Shown piece after piece: positions 16,371-25,608 of a stretch of 50,040 nt of DNA (position 1 is the first letter of the stretch; every line of letters begins with the position of its first letter). The stretch is from Flavobacteriaceae bacterium UBA2765. Lineage in GTDB: Bacteria > Bacteroidota > Bacteroidia > Flavobacteriales > Flavobacteriaceae. The DNA is taken from assembly GCA_002352665.1 (NCBI GenBank), contig DEIV01000015.1, positions 1 to 50,040 of the forward strand, in the 5' to 3' direction. Below the pieces are notes generated by a model. That model saw only the letters and a program-made list of their open reading frames with translations. It was not told the origin of the DNA and made no database searches. The translations under genes were made by a program, and so were the position numbers.

Positions 16371-17324
16371 ATGGAGTATTTAGAATTTGAAAAACCTATA
16401 CAAGAACTAGAAGAACAACTATCAAAATGCGTGATTATTGGTAAAGAAAGCGATGTTGATGTTACTGAAACTTGTGAACAGATTGAGAAAAAATTAAAAA
16501 AAACTAAAACTGATATTTATAAAAACTTGACGGCATGGCAGCGTGTACAATTGTCACGACATCCTTCAAGACCTTACACCTTAGACTTTATAAATGCCTT
16601 TACCAAAGGTACTTTTATGGAATTGCATGGTGATAGGAATGTAAAAGATGATAAAGCCATGATTGGTGGTTTGGGTAAAATTGGAAACCAATCTTTTATG
16701 TTTATCGGACAGCAAAAAGGCTATAATACTAAAACACGTCAATATCGTAATTTTGGAATGGCGAATCCAGAAGGATATCGAAAGGCATTAAGGCTTATGA
16801 AAATGGCGGAAAAATTTGGAATTCCAGTAGTTACTTTGGTAGATACTCCTGGTGCATATCCAGGTATGGAAGCAGAAGAGCGAGGACAAGGAGAAGCTAT
16901 TGCCAGGAATATATATGAAATGACTATTTTAAAAACACCAATTATAACTGTTATTATTGGTGAAGGTGCATCAGGAGGTGCATTGGGAATTGCCGTTGGA
17001 GATAAGGTTTATATGATGGAAAACACATGGTATTCGGTAATTTCTCCTGAATCGTGTTCTTCAATTTTATGGCGTAGTTGGGAACATAAGCAAAAGGCAG
17101 CGGAGGCTTTAAAGCTTACGGCAAAAGACATGAAAAAACTCAAACTTATTGATAGTATTATTAAAGAGCCATTTGGAGGAGCTCATAGTAATAGAGAGGA
17201 AGCTTTTTTAATTGTGCAAAAACAAATTTTAAAGGCCTACAATGAACTTAAGAGTTTACCTACAAAAGATCTAATTAAAGAACGCATGGCTAAATATGAT
17301 GCCATGGGCGTTTATAATGGATAG
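16371..17324 (+). CDS. accA: Acetyl-CoA carboxylase carboxyltransferase subunit alpha
   Basis: The 317-residue protein is full length for AccA. The N-terminal helical region (LEFEKPIQELEEQL) is followed by the crotonase-like core with QRVQLSRHPSRPYTLDFINA-type sequence, ELHGDRNVKDDKAMIGGLG, the oxyanion region VTLVDTPGAYPGMEAEERGQG and IGEGASGGALGIAVGD. It transfers the carboxyl group from carboxybiotin to acetyl-CoA in the first step of fatty-acid synthesis, together with AccD, which is not in the window. It has its own promoter and converges on fdhD. Confidence 0.97.
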   Translation: MEYLEFEKPIQELEEQLSKCVIIGKESDVDVTETCEQIEKKLKKTKTDIYKNLTAWQRVQLSRHPSRPYTLDFINAFTKGTFMELHGDRNVKDDKAMIGGLGKIGNQSFMFIGQQKGYNTKTRQYRNFGMANPEGYRKALRLMKMAEKFGIPVVTLVDTPGAYPGMEAEERGQGEAIARNIYEMTILKTPIITVIIGEGASGGALGIAVGDKVYMMENTWYSVISPESCSSILWRSWEHKQKAAEALKLTAKDMKKLKLIDSIIKEPFGGAHSNREEAFLIVQKQILKAYNELKSLPTKDLIKERMAKYDAMGVYNG

Positions 17325-17371
17325 TATTTTAAAAAAGTTTACTATTGTCTCTATGTCTATGGTTACCAAGA

Positions 17372-18163
17372 CTATATATTAGAATTAGGATTTGCATATA
17401 CCATAGCGTCATTTTTTCTAGAAAATCCTATTAATTGAATCCCAAATTCTTTGGCAAAATCAACCGCTAGTGAGGAGCAAGCAGAGACAGCAGCTATAAC
17501 TGGTATTTTAGCAATAAAGGCTTTTGAGATAATCTCATAAGATACTCTTCCGCTTGCCAAAAGTATACTAGCCTTATCTAATTCCCGTTTCATTAACAAA
17601 CTACCAACCGCTTTATCAACGGCATTATGTCTGCCTATATCTTCGTAAAGTGCTATCAAGTTTTTATCACTGTCAAATATTGCTGCGGCATGAGATCCAC
17701 CAGTTTTATCAAAAACAATTTGTTGCTTTTTCATAGCGTTAAACAACTCTTTCAAATTTAAAGTAGAAAATGAAGTGTTATTATCTAACTTGCTCCCATT
17801 CAATTGAATATCTTCTAATTTTTGTTTGCCACAAATACCACAAGATGATACAGAAAGTAATGTGCGTTTATTTAGATAACCTTTACCAAGTTTATCTTTA
17901 GGGATAGTCGCATTAATAATGCAAAATCCATTTTCTGAAGCTTCTACGACTTCCAGTTTTAAAGGTTCGATGCTTTTATAAATATCCTCGGCATACAACA
18001 AACCTCTAATGAGTTCGGCATCTTCATCGGGAGTACGCATAACTACAGTATAAGGTTCACTATTGATATTTATTTGTAAGGCCGCTTCTATAACAAGTGA
18101 ATCCTCTACTTTTTTAGTAACGCCATTCTTAACCTGTAAAGCTTCGTAGTTGAATGTTTGCAT
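17372..18163 (-). CDS. fdhD: Formate dehydrogenase accessory sulfurtransferase FdhD
   Basis: The 263-residue protein has the catalytic CxxC motif as SVSSCGICGKQKLED (Cys108 and Cys111). FdhD uses these to pass sulfur from the cysteine desulfurase to the bis-MGD cofactor. It also shows DKTGGSHAAAIFD, ALYEDIGRHNAVDKAVG and SGRVSYEIISKA, which are family hallmarks. It begins 9 bp after the stop of the formate dehydrogenase alpha gene, in the same operon, where its product would be needed to activate that enzyme. Confidence 0.96.
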   Translation of the reverse strand: MQTFNYEALQVKNGVTKKVEDSLVIEAALQININSEPYTVVMRTPDEDAELIRGLLYAEDIYKSIEPLKLEVVEASENGFCIINATIPKDKLGKGYLNKRTLLSVSSCGICGKQKLEDIQLNGSKLDNNTSFSTLNLKELFNAMKKQQIVFDKTGGSHAAAIFDSDKNLIALYEDIGRHNAVDKAVGSLLMKRELDKASILLASGRVSYEIISKAFIAKIPVIAAVSACSSLAVDFAKEFGIQLIGFSRKNDAMVYANPNSNI

Positions 18164-18172
18164 AAATAGTTT

Positions 18173-20884
18173 TTAAACTTTTTCAAAATCTACAGCAACC
18201 ACTTTGTATTCAGGGGTCATGGTTTCTTTATCGCCAACACTTCCGGTAATAATATTTATAAAAACTTCGGGTTGATGAAACGTAGTTCTTAAAATGCCTC
18301 TTTTTACATTTTTAGAGTATTTGATAGGAATATTTACACTTCCCCTGTCAGAAAATATTCGAACCATATCTTTATCGGCAATTCCTTTGTCCTTTGCATC
18401 TCGAGGGTGAACTTCTAGATAATCTTTACCTAAAATTACTTGATTGTCCGTTCTACGTGTCATCGTACCTGAATTATAATGTTCTAATTCTCTACCAGTA
18501 GTTAATATGAATGGATAATGTGCGCCATGCTCAACAATTTCAGGACTTTCCTCAAAGTCAAAATGATGAAACTTTCCTTTTCCTTTTTTAAAGGCACCAT
18601 CAACATGTAACATTTTTGTATCCGATCCATCTTCTTTTATTGGCCATTGCAGTCCATTTGTGCCTAAGCCTTCCCAGGTCAATCCTTTCATAAACGGAAT
18701 TACATCAGCTATTTCTTCGATTACTTTTGCTGCATCATATATTTTACCGGTTGGTTGTTCATAACCTAATTTATACATCATGTCAATAATGATTTGCCCA
18801 TCGGGCTTTGTATCGCCAATAGGTTCAACAACTTTATTTACCCGCTGTACACGACGTTCACCATTTGTAAATGTGCCGTTCTTTTCAAAATAGGAAGACG
18901 CGGGTAAAACTACATCAGCCATTTCTGTAGTGGCAGTCATAAATAATTCTTGAACCACAATTAATTCTAGTTTTTCAAAAGCTTTGATACTGTGATTTGA
19001 ATTCGGGTCTGTCATAATGGTGTCTTCACCCATGATATACAATGCTTTTATCTTACCTTCTAATGCGGCATCTAGCATTTTCGGAATTTTTAACCCTTCT
19101 TTTTCAGGCATTTTTTCTATCCCATATTTTTCAGCGTAATAGGCTTGTATTTCAGGTTTATTTACATCCATATAACCGGCTCCTTGATGTGGTTGTACCC
19201 CCATATCAGCAGCTCCTTGTACATTGTTTTGTCCCCGTAACGGGTTCAATCCTACACCTTTTCTACCAATATTACCCGTCATCATAGCAATGTTTGAAAG
19301 TAGCATAACGGTTTTACTTCCTTGAAAATGTTCAGTAACACCTAATCCATGAAATTCCATAGCTCTATCCGCCGTAGCGTACCCAATGGCAGCTTCTCTA
19401 ACCAATGCTTTATCAACTCCGGTAAGCGTAGAAAGCTCATCCATATCCAAATGAATTACATGTTCTTTAAAATCGTCATATAATTCAGTATAGCTCTCTA
19501 TAAATTCAGGTTTAACCAGATTTTCTTTGACAATATAATGTGCAATCATATTTAGAATGGCAACATTTGTACCCGGACGAATCTGTAAAAAATAAGTGGC
19601 CAATGCTGCCAATTTCGTTTTGATAGGATCAACAACAATAGACGTTGTGCCTTTCATAAATGCTTGTTTAATTTTTGCACCGGTTACCGGATGGCCCTTT
19701 ACAGGGTTTGCACCAAATAAAAAGATAGCATCAGTATCTTTTAGATCTTCTACAGAATTAGTAGCAGCACCAGTACCGAACGCTTGCTGCATACCATAAG
19801 CAGTAGGAGCATGGCACACACGGGCACAACCATCAATATTATTGGTGCCAATTGCAACACGAATCATTTTTTGCATCAAATAATTCTCTTCATTGGTTGC
19901 TCTCGATGAAGATATACCACCAATGGCATCTACGCCGTATTTATTCTTAATTTCGATTAATTTAGAAGCAATAAAGTCATAAGCTTTATCCCAAGTGACA
20001 ACTTCAAATTTTCCATTTTTCTTGATCATCGGCTCTCGTAAGCGATCTGGATGGTTATAGAATTGAAAAGCGAATCTTCCTTTTAAACAAGTATGACCTT
20101 CGTTTACTTCAGCGGTTTCAGGAGCTTGAATACCTTTAATTTCACCATTAATAACAGAAACATCTAGTTGGCAACCTACTCCGCAATAGGTACATGTTGT
20201 TCGCACAGTTTTATCGGCAATCAAGGTTTTAGTTTCAAATTTATCCGTTAAAGCTTCTGTAGGACATGTTTGAACACAAGCACCACAAGAAACACAAGCA
20301 GACTCGTCAAAAGTAGTATCAAATCCTTTAATAATGTTGGTGGCGAATCCACGCCCAGACATTCCTAAGATCATTTCACCTTGAATTTCTTCACAGGCTC
20401 TAACACAACGATAACAATTGATACATTGTGATAGGTCTGATTTTATATAAGGATGTGCTCTATCAGGCTCAATATCTAAATGATTGTCACCTTTTGGATA
20501 GCGAACATTCGGAATGCCAATTTGTGCAATTGTCTTTTGAAATTCAGTAGGTTTTTTATCATTTGGAGCAAAAACTTTGTCGGATGGATAATCAGACAAT
20601 ACCAATTCAACAATATTTTTACGCAATCGTTTCATTTTATCAGTATCGTGATAAATATATAGTCCTTCAGTAGCCGGGGTATGACAAGAAGCCATTGTTT
20701 TGGTTAATCCGTCTTTTTCACGAGCAACTTCTACCGAACATACTCTACAGGAGCCAAAGTTCTCTAATCGATCATCTTGACACATAGTAGGAATGGCATC
20801 TCTACTTTCAATTCTTCTAACGAATTCAAGAATGGTTTCACCTTCCTGTATATTGTATGCTATGTTGTTTATATATGCTTTCAT
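18173..20884 (-). CDS. fdhF: NAD-dependent formate dehydrogenase, molybdopterin alpha subunit
   Basis: The 903-residue protein starts with a 2Fe-2S domain (residues 1-80, with MCQDDRLENFGSCRVCSVEVA and a later CHTPATEG). A His/Cys 4Fe-4S region and two ferredoxin motifs follow, CINCYRCVRACEE and CVSCGACVQTCP. The catalytic part begins with TTCTYCGVGCQLDV for another 4Fe-4S cluster. Cys357 in CARVCHAPTAYG is the expected Mo/W ligand, so this is a cysteine rather than a selenocysteine enzyme. It would oxidise formate to CO2 and pass electrons to the beta subunit. The operon order is beta, GxxExxY, alpha, fdhD. Confidence 0.95.
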   Translation of the reverse strand: MKAYINNIAYNIQEGETILEFVRRIESRDAIPTMCQDDRLENFGSCRVCSVEVAREKDGLTKTMASCHTPATEGLYIYHDTDKMKRLRKNIVELVLSDYPSDKVFAPNDKKPTEFQKTIAQIGIPNVRYPKGDNHLDIEPDRAHPYIKSDLSQCINCYRCVRACEEIQGEMILGMSGRGFATNIIKGFDTTFDESACVSCGACVQTCPTEALTDKFETKTLIADKTVRTTCTYCGVGCQLDVSVINGEIKGIQAPETAEVNEGHTCLKGRFAFQFYNHPDRLREPMIKKNGKFEVVTWDKAYDFIASKLIEIKNKYGVDAIGGISSSRATNEENYLMQKMIRVAIGTNNIDGCARVCHAPTAYGMQQAFGTGAATNSVEDLKDTDAIFLFGANPVKGHPVTGAKIKQAFMKGTTSIVVDPIKTKLAALATYFLQIRPGTNVAILNMIAHYIVKENLVKPEFIESYTELYDDFKEHVIHLDMDELSTLTGVDKALVREAAIGYATADRAMEFHGLGVTEHFQGSKTVMLLSNIAMMTGNIGRKGVGLNPLRGQNNVQGAADMGVQPHQGAGYMDVNKPEIQAYYAEKYGIEKMPEKEGLKIPKMLDAALEGKIKALYIMGEDTIMTDPNSNHSIKAFEKLELIVVQELFMTATTEMADVVLPASSYFEKNGTFTNGERRVQRVNKVVEPIGDTKPDGQIIIDMMYKLGYEQPTGKIYDAAKVIEEIADVIPFMKGLTWEGLGTNGLQWPIKEDGSDTKMLHVDGAFKKGKGKFHHFDFEESPEIVEHGAHYPFILTTGRELEHYNSGTMTRRTDNQVILGKDYLEVHPRDAKDKGIADKDMVRIFSDRGSVNIPIKYSKNVKRGILRTTFHQPEVFINIITGSVGDKETMTPEYKVVAVDFEKV

Positions 20885-20890
20885 AAGTTA

Positions 20891-20933
20891 TTTCACAAAG
20901 TTTCACGAAGAAACTCGAAGATTCACTAAGTTT
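20891..20933. repeat. Left 10-bp iteron array bordering the GxxExxY gene
   Basis: Four imperfect decamers run head to tail from 20891 to 20930, each close to TTTCACAAAG (the second has CGAAG, the third ACTCGAAG, the fourth ATTCACTAAG). The array ends at the stop codon of the GxxExxY gene. An inverted counterpart lies at the other end of the gene. Confidence 0.7.
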
Positions 20934-21303
20934 AAATTTTGAATCTTTTAATTCCTTCTTTTAAAAGTTTTACATGAAAATTTAATAATAATCCTAGATT
21001 ATAGTTGCCTAATTTCATGTAAGTTAATATTTGAGCAGTATGAACGTCTGTTAAAAATTCAACTGTTTTTAGTTCAATGACTACTTTATTTTCTACCAAT
21101 AAATCTATCCTATAACCATGATCTAATTTAATATCTTTATAAATAATGGGCAATGCTTTTTCTTTATCTACTTTTAAATGCTCATTAATAAGTTCATAAT
21201 ACAAACACTCTTGATAAGCTGATTCTAATAATCCAGGACCAAGAGCTCTATGTACTTCGATAGCTTTTCCAATTATTATATTAGATATTCTCTCCTCTGT
21301 CAT
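20932..21303 (-). CDS. GxxExxY-family protein, putative PD-(D/E)XK nuclease fold
   Basis: The 123-residue protein carries the name-giving motif GLLESAY (Gly24, Glu27, Tyr30). A second motif, YRIDLLVENKVVIELKTVE, places Asp67 and Glu77-Leu-Lys79 in the D...ExK arrangement of PD-(D/E)XK nucleases. The family has no established function. The gene lies between formate dehydrogenase beta and alpha, in operon orientation, without any link to formate metabolism. The coding region fills the space between two inverted 10-bp iteron arrays almost exactly. I infer a small inserted cassette that is transcribed with its host operon; the nuclease activity is inference. Confidence 0.85.
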   Translation of the reverse strand: MTEERISNIIIGKAIEVHRALGPGLLESAYQECLYYELINEHLKVDKEKALPIIYKDIKLDHGYRIDLLVENKVVIELKTVEFLTDVHTAQILTYMKLGNYNLGLLLNFHVKLLKEGIKRFKI

Positions 21304-21307
21304 TTTT

Positions 21308-21349
21308 TCTTTGTGTGGCTTTGTGCAACTTTGTGAATCTTAGTGTAAC
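21308..21349. repeat. Right 10-bp iteron array bordering the GxxExxY gene
   Basis: About four decamers with a CTTTGTGxxx period run from 21309 to 21348. Read on the minus strand they become TTCACAAAGT-like units, so this array is inverted relative to that at 20891-20933. The GxxExxY start codon (21301-21303) lies at its edge. Confidence 0.7.
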
Positions 21350-21359
21350 AATTAAATTG

Positions 21360-23003
21360 TTACGTGAAATAACCTTTTAGTTCATCGTCAAAATATTGCA
21401 GTGCATTTTTAATTGGCAACGGAATGCCACCGCCTAACGCACACAAAGAACCAATTTCTAAGGTTTCAATCAAATCATCAAATAACTGACGGTCAATTTT
21501 ATAGTTTTCATGCTGTGCTTTCTTCAGCATTTCGTAACCGCGATGTGATCCTATTCTACAAGGATAACATTTACCGCAAGATTCATCTGCTGTAAATTCT
21601 AATAAGTGTTCTAAAAACTGAACCATAGGAAAATTAGACGGAATTGAAACTACACTGGCATGGCCTAATAAAAAGCCTTGACTGGCAAATGATTCAAAAT
21701 CTAATGTTAATTCATTTATTTTTTGAATGGGCACAATGCCTCCAAGTGGACCACCAATCTGTACTGCTTTTACATCCGATTTAAATTCTTTTCCATATTC
21801 ATCAAACACAGTTTTTAATGAAGTCCCCATTTCTATTTCATACATTCCGGGTCTGTTGAAAAAACTATCTAGCGATACTAATTTTGTTCCGGTAGACTTT
21901 CCATTACCCAGATTTGCATAGGCAGCACCACCATTTTCAAGTATCCAATGTACATTTGCAAAAGTTTCTACATTTGAAAGCACCGTAGGTTTACCATATA
22001 AACCATATTGAGCAGGATACGGTGGACGAACACGAACTTCAGGACGCAAACCTTCGATAGAATTTAATAAAGCCGTCTCTTCGCCGCAAATGTATGATCC
22101 TTGTCCTCGTATGATCTTAAATCGGAATCCGTTTAACAGATTTAATTTTTTTAATTCTTCAATGGCAGCATTTACTTTGCGAATAGAATCTGGATATTCA
22201 CCCCGAATATATATCACGCCTGTATTAGCACCTACGGTAAGTCCGGTCATTATCATCCCGAAAAGGACTTTATGAGGTTGGTGTTCCATCAAATACATAT
22301 CAGAATAAGCTCCAGGATCACCTTCGTCTGCATTACAAACGATATATTTTTGATCAGAGGATTCTTTAATTACAGCATCTAATTTAAAATAGAATGGGAA
22401 CCCTGCTCCACCACGACCTCGTAAATTAGACACTTTTAGTTCATCAATAACTTGTTTGGGTTTGTCTTTAAATCTATCCGTTAAAGCGTAAAAATTTGAA
22501 ATATCATCAACGCTAGCAGTTAGGATAGGTGTTGTATTGCAACCTACATTGTAAAGGTTCTCGTACCGATAGCTATCGGTAGTGGTCGAACTGACATTTT
22601 TGGAAAGTATTTTTTCTAATTCATCTGTAGTGTTGGCAGAATACGTTTTATCATCATATATAAACGCATGACTATGATGGCAATGCCCTAAACAAGGTGC
22701 ATGACCAATTTTATCAGTCCCTACAAAACTTTCGAGATTTTCTGTTAGTTTTTGTTGGGTTCCCGCTACCATACATGCTGTTCCGTTACAAACATGTACC
22801 GATTTATGCTGGTTTTCTGGTTTTAAAAAATCATAAAACGAAGCTGTCCCCAAAACAACAGAATCGTCAACCATAAATCTTTCAGCCAATTCATGATATT
22901 CTTCTTGTTTAGCAGACCGTTTAGCTAATTCTGCTATATTTTCAAAAAGATTATCATCTAATTCTTTTCTGTGGGATAGTGAGCGTATATTTTTGTTTGC
23001 CAT
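21360..23003 (-). CDS. NAD-dependent formate dehydrogenase beta subunit (NuoE-NuoF-like fusion)
   Basis: The 547-residue protein joins two complex-I-like modules. The N-terminal part (about residues 1-135) is a thioredoxin-like 2Fe-2S domain with HVCNGTACMVAGTQQ and GHAPCLGHCHHS. The C-terminal part is NuoF-like: SNLRGRGGAGFPFYFK for FMN and NADH, CNADEGDPGAYSD, an SLBB domain, and the 4Fe-4S motif DESCGKCYPCRIGSHRG near residue 485. It would reduce NAD with electrons from the alpha subunit. It is the first gene of the operon. The linker between the modules contains an 18-bp perfect palindrome in the DNA (22564-22581). Confidence 0.94.
   Translation of the reverse strand: MANKNIRSLSHRKELDDNLFENIAELAKRSAKQEEYHELAERFMVDDSVVLGTASFYDFLKPENQHKSVHVCNGTACMVAGTQQKLTENLESFVGTDKIGHAPCLGHCHHSHAFIYDDKTYSANTTDELEKILSKNVSSTTTDSYRYENLYNVGCNTTPILTASVDDISNFYALTDRFKDKPKQVIDELKVSNLRGRGGAGFPFYFKLDAVIKESSDQKYIVCNADEGDPGAYSDMYLMEHQPHKVLFGMIMTGLTVGANTGVIYIRGEYPDSIRKVNAAIEELKKLNLLNGFRFKIIRGQGSYICGEETALLNSIEGLRPEVRVRPPYPAQYGLYGKPTVLSNVETFANVHWILENGGAAYANLGNGKSTGTKLVSLDSFFNRPGMYEIEMGTSLKTVFDEYGKEFKSDVKAVQIGGPLGGIVPIQKINELTLDFESFASQGFLLGHASVVSIPSNFPMVQFLEHLLEFTADESCGKCYPCRIGSHRGYEMLKKAQHENYKIDRQLFDDLIETLEIGSLCALGGGIPLPIKNALQYFDDELKGYFT
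22564..22581. repeat. Perfect 18-bp palindrome in formate dehydrogenase beta
   Basis: TACCGATAG followed directly by its complement CTATCGGTA. It encodes TDSYRY in the linker between the NuoE-like and NuoF-like modules and keeps the frame. It resembles REP-type palindromes found between genes. Confidence 0.7.
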
Positions 23004-23063
23004 TTTTAATAATTAAAAGCACTAAAATACTAAAATATTAAAGGATTTATTGAACTGATTTTG

Positions 23064-24254
23064 TTAAACTTTTTTACAAAGTAATACAATGTGTTTATTG
23101 CTAAGGTCTGTAGTAAAGAAAAGGTATGTATCGCCACCCTCTTTAAATTTTGTTTTTTTGCGGATTTGAGCTACAGATTCGGGAAAATTCCTGACTGTTA
23201 TATTGGCCTGAGACATTTGAAGTTCTTTTTTTATTGTTTTTAGATGATAGGGTACTTGTTGTATTATTTCAAATCGTCTTCCTGGAAATGCAATTATTTT
23301 TTTAGACGTGTATAAATGACTATTAATGTGTAGTTTATTTAATTTTAATTGAAGTGATATTTCATTAAATAATCCCGCTTTTAATATGGCACTATTCGGT
23401 TCGTATAGATATGTTTGTACCAAGAAAAAATCAGCATTAGCGTTACTTTTAAATGTTGCCTCGAAAATTTGTTGAGTATCTTTTGTAAAATTAATTGTCT
23501 TGACTGCAATGCTACCTGAATACGACTTTTCCAATATAAAAAGTAATTCTTTCACTTCATTTTGAACAGCAATAACATGGGTTTCCTTTACAAAGTTTAA
23601 TGCATTAATAGCACTGCTAATATCTAACATTGGTGAAGCTTTGATGAGAATATTATCGGTAAATTCAAATAAAGCATCTAAATTTTTAGGAACATTGGGT
23701 AAGCAGTCTTTTAATAAAAAGACCTTTCCTTTTACGTCATTTCTTCTTGACGGATCAATATAGATCCAATCATACTCCTTATTTTGGGTTTGTAGATAAT
23801 GTACCCCGTCTTCATTGACTACTTTAATGTCCTTTTTAAGTAACTTAAAATTATGTGCTACTATTGCTGAAAGTTTGCTATTTATCTCACAATGTGTTAC
23901 CTTTTTAAAGGTTTCCTCGAAAGCGAAACAATCAACGCCAAAGCCTCCGGTAAGATCAATAATGCTGTTACCTGAAATAATATTCGCCTTATAATCTGCA
24001 GTTATTTCTGAAGAAGTTTGTTCAATGTTTAATTTGTTGGGATAATACAGGTTTGAAGTTTTGTAAAAAAATGGTAACTTGCTCTTTGATTTAACTTTAG
24101 ACTCTATTTGTTCAACTAATTCTTGAATAGTAATATTGTTAAAAGGACTACCTTTAAAGATTAGTTTTGCAATATCCACATTAAGATTATTCTCGATAAA
24201 TTCTTGGACTTCTTTATGTAGTATTGCTGGATTCAAATTAGAGATTTCTCGCAT
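23064..24254 (-). CDS. Class I SAM-dependent methyltransferase, THUMP-like / PG_1098 type
   Basis: The 396-residue protein has a Rossmann methyltransferase core with SAM motif I as IIDLTGGFGVDCFAFEETF (about residues 98-116). Motif II is VTHCEIN, and YDWIYIDPSRRND is motif IV. The N-terminal 90 residues are helical, and the C-terminal third (ending TYLFFTTDLSNKHIVLLCKK) matches the THUMP-like and ferredoxin-like parts of the Porphyromonas PG_1098 group. The substrate is unproven, although the architecture suggests RNA. It is transcribed after the AI-2E permease gene, with 15 bp between them. Confidence 0.82.
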   Translation of the reverse strand: MREISNLNPAILHKEVQEFIENNLNVDIAKLIFKGSPFNNITIQELVEQIESKVKSKSKLPFFYKTSNLYYPNKLNIEQTSSEITADYKANIISGNSIIDLTGGFGVDCFAFEETFKKVTHCEINSKLSAIVAHNFKLLKKDIKVVNEDGVHYLQTQNKEYDWIYIDPSRRNDVKGKVFLLKDCLPNVPKNLDALFEFTDNILIKASPMLDISSAINALNFVKETHVIAVQNEVKELLFILEKSYSGSIAVKTINFTKDTQQIFEATFKSNANADFFLVQTYLYEPNSAILKAGLFNEISLQLKLNKLHINSHLYTSKKIIAFPGRRFEIIQQVPYHLKTIKKELQMSQANITVRNFPESVAQIRKKTKFKEGGDTYLFFTTDLSNKHIVLLCKKV

Positions 24255-24269
24255 TTCTCAAAATGACAT

Positions 24270-25352
24270 TTATAAGTCTTTCGTTAGTGATTTTACTATC
24301 TTATTCTCATCTAAAAATTCTTTCAAAATGACTTTTATAGCTGTATAAGAAGGAACGGCTACAATCATTCCTATCACACCAAAGAGTAACCCTCCAATAA
24401 TGATAATCAAAAATATTTCTAAGGGATGTGATTTTACACTTTGCGAAAATATAAAAGGTTGACTAAAAAAGTTATCGATTAACTGAGCAATGGTATAACC
24501 TATCATTACATAAATAGTAGTTGGTAGTATTTGTAACTGAAAATCTAATGTCAAATTACTTGTCATGGTTAAGGTTATCATCAATATACCACCAATTAAA
24601 GGGCCTATATAGGGAATTAAATTTAGTAAGGCACATAAAAAAGCAATGACAATGGCATTGTCGACTCTGAATATTAATAAAATGATGGTATAGAGTACAA
24701 ATAAAATTGTGATTTGAAATAATAATCCGATAAAGTAACGAGATAATAAATCTTTAATTTTTTCAAATGATTTTTGGAATCTATGTTCGCTATTATCAGG
24801 TACTAAGACTAATAAACTCTTGTTTAGAATGTCACTATCCTTCATTAAAAAGAAGGAAATAAATAATACTGAGAAAAGGCCAATGCTTAGACTTCCAACT
24901 GCACTGACTACTGAATTTAATAAATTAGGAATAGCTTTAAAATTTGAAAAAATGTCTACGCTTTTTAATTGATCTAGTATATTAATATCTCTTGCTAAAA
25001 AGTAATCATTGGCTTGGGTTAATAAATGTTCAATATTATATTCTAGTTGATTAATGTCTAATAAAGAAAGGTTTTGTCCTTGTTTTACAATTAAGGGTAT
25101 AAACATGGAAATCAATCCGAAAATCAATCCCAAAAACAATAACATACTTACAACAACGGCCAATATATTGGGAAATTTAAATTTTCTCCGTAAAAATATA
25201 ATAATAGGTCTTGCAACCAGTGAAAGTACCGCTGCTATTATAATATATACTAAAACAGATTGTATTTTAAATAAGAAATAGAGTAGGAGTATAAGTCCAA
25301 GTATAATGGCAATTGCCCTTAAAATACCATTGGCTATAATTTTTGAATTCAT
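24270..25352 (-). CDS. AI-2E family transporter (PF01594 permease)
   Basis: The 360-residue membrane protein has about eight hydrophobic helices: paired N-terminal helices (residues 10-50), one near residues 60-85, a soluble middle part, and a C-terminal group starting IGLLFQITILFVLYTIILLIF. The segment LNLIPYIGPLIGGILM is the family signature. Members are called AI-2 exporters, but several are Na+/H+ antiporters or general permeases, so the substrate is open. A -7 box lies only 5 bp before the start codon. Confidence 0.9.
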   Translation of the reverse strand: MNSKIIANGILRAIAIILGLILLLYFLFKIQSVLVYIIIAAVLSLVARPIIIFLRRKFKFPNILAVVVSMLLFLGLIFGLISMFIPLIVKQGQNLSLLDINQLEYNIEHLLTQANDYFLARDINILDQLKSVDIFSNFKAIPNLLNSVVSAVGSLSIGLFSVLFISFFLMKDSDILNKSLLVLVPDNSEHRFQKSFEKIKDLLSRYFIGLLFQITILFVLYTIILLIFRVDNAIVIAFLCALLNLIPYIGPLIGGILMITLTMTSNLTLDFQLQILPTTIYVMIGYTIAQLIDNFFSQPFIFSQSVKSHPLEIFLIIIIGGLLFGVIGMIVAVPSYTAIKVILKEFLDENKIVKSLTKDL

Positions 25353-25357
25353 AAGGG

Positions 25358-25365
25358 CAAAGATA
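25358..25365 (-). promoter_or_regulatory. -7 box close to the AI-2E permease start
   Basis: TATCTTTG on the minus strand matches TAnnTTTG. Only 5 bp separate it from the ATG, which would give a nearly leaderless transcript. Confidence 0.45.
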
Positions 25366-25608
25366 GAAAAATATTAAGATGTAAACCACATGATTATTTT
25401 AGATATCTACGATTACCTCTGTGAGGTAAAAAACAATAAGAATAAGCTTTTGAAATACCCATTCATTTTAAATTATGTAAAAATAAATAGATAGATGCAA
25501 AAAAAATATTTATAGGGTAGGAGTTTTTCATATTAAGGTGTTATATAATAAATAATCAGAATTATAAGAATTCTTTTTATGCTAAACGCTAATCTAAACT
25601 TAAAAGAC

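Noticed and set aside
19814..19816. Selenocysteine site in formate dehydrogenase alpha
   Set aside because: The metal-ligand codon reads TGC (Cys357) on the minus strand and there is no in-frame TGA, so no recoding is needed.
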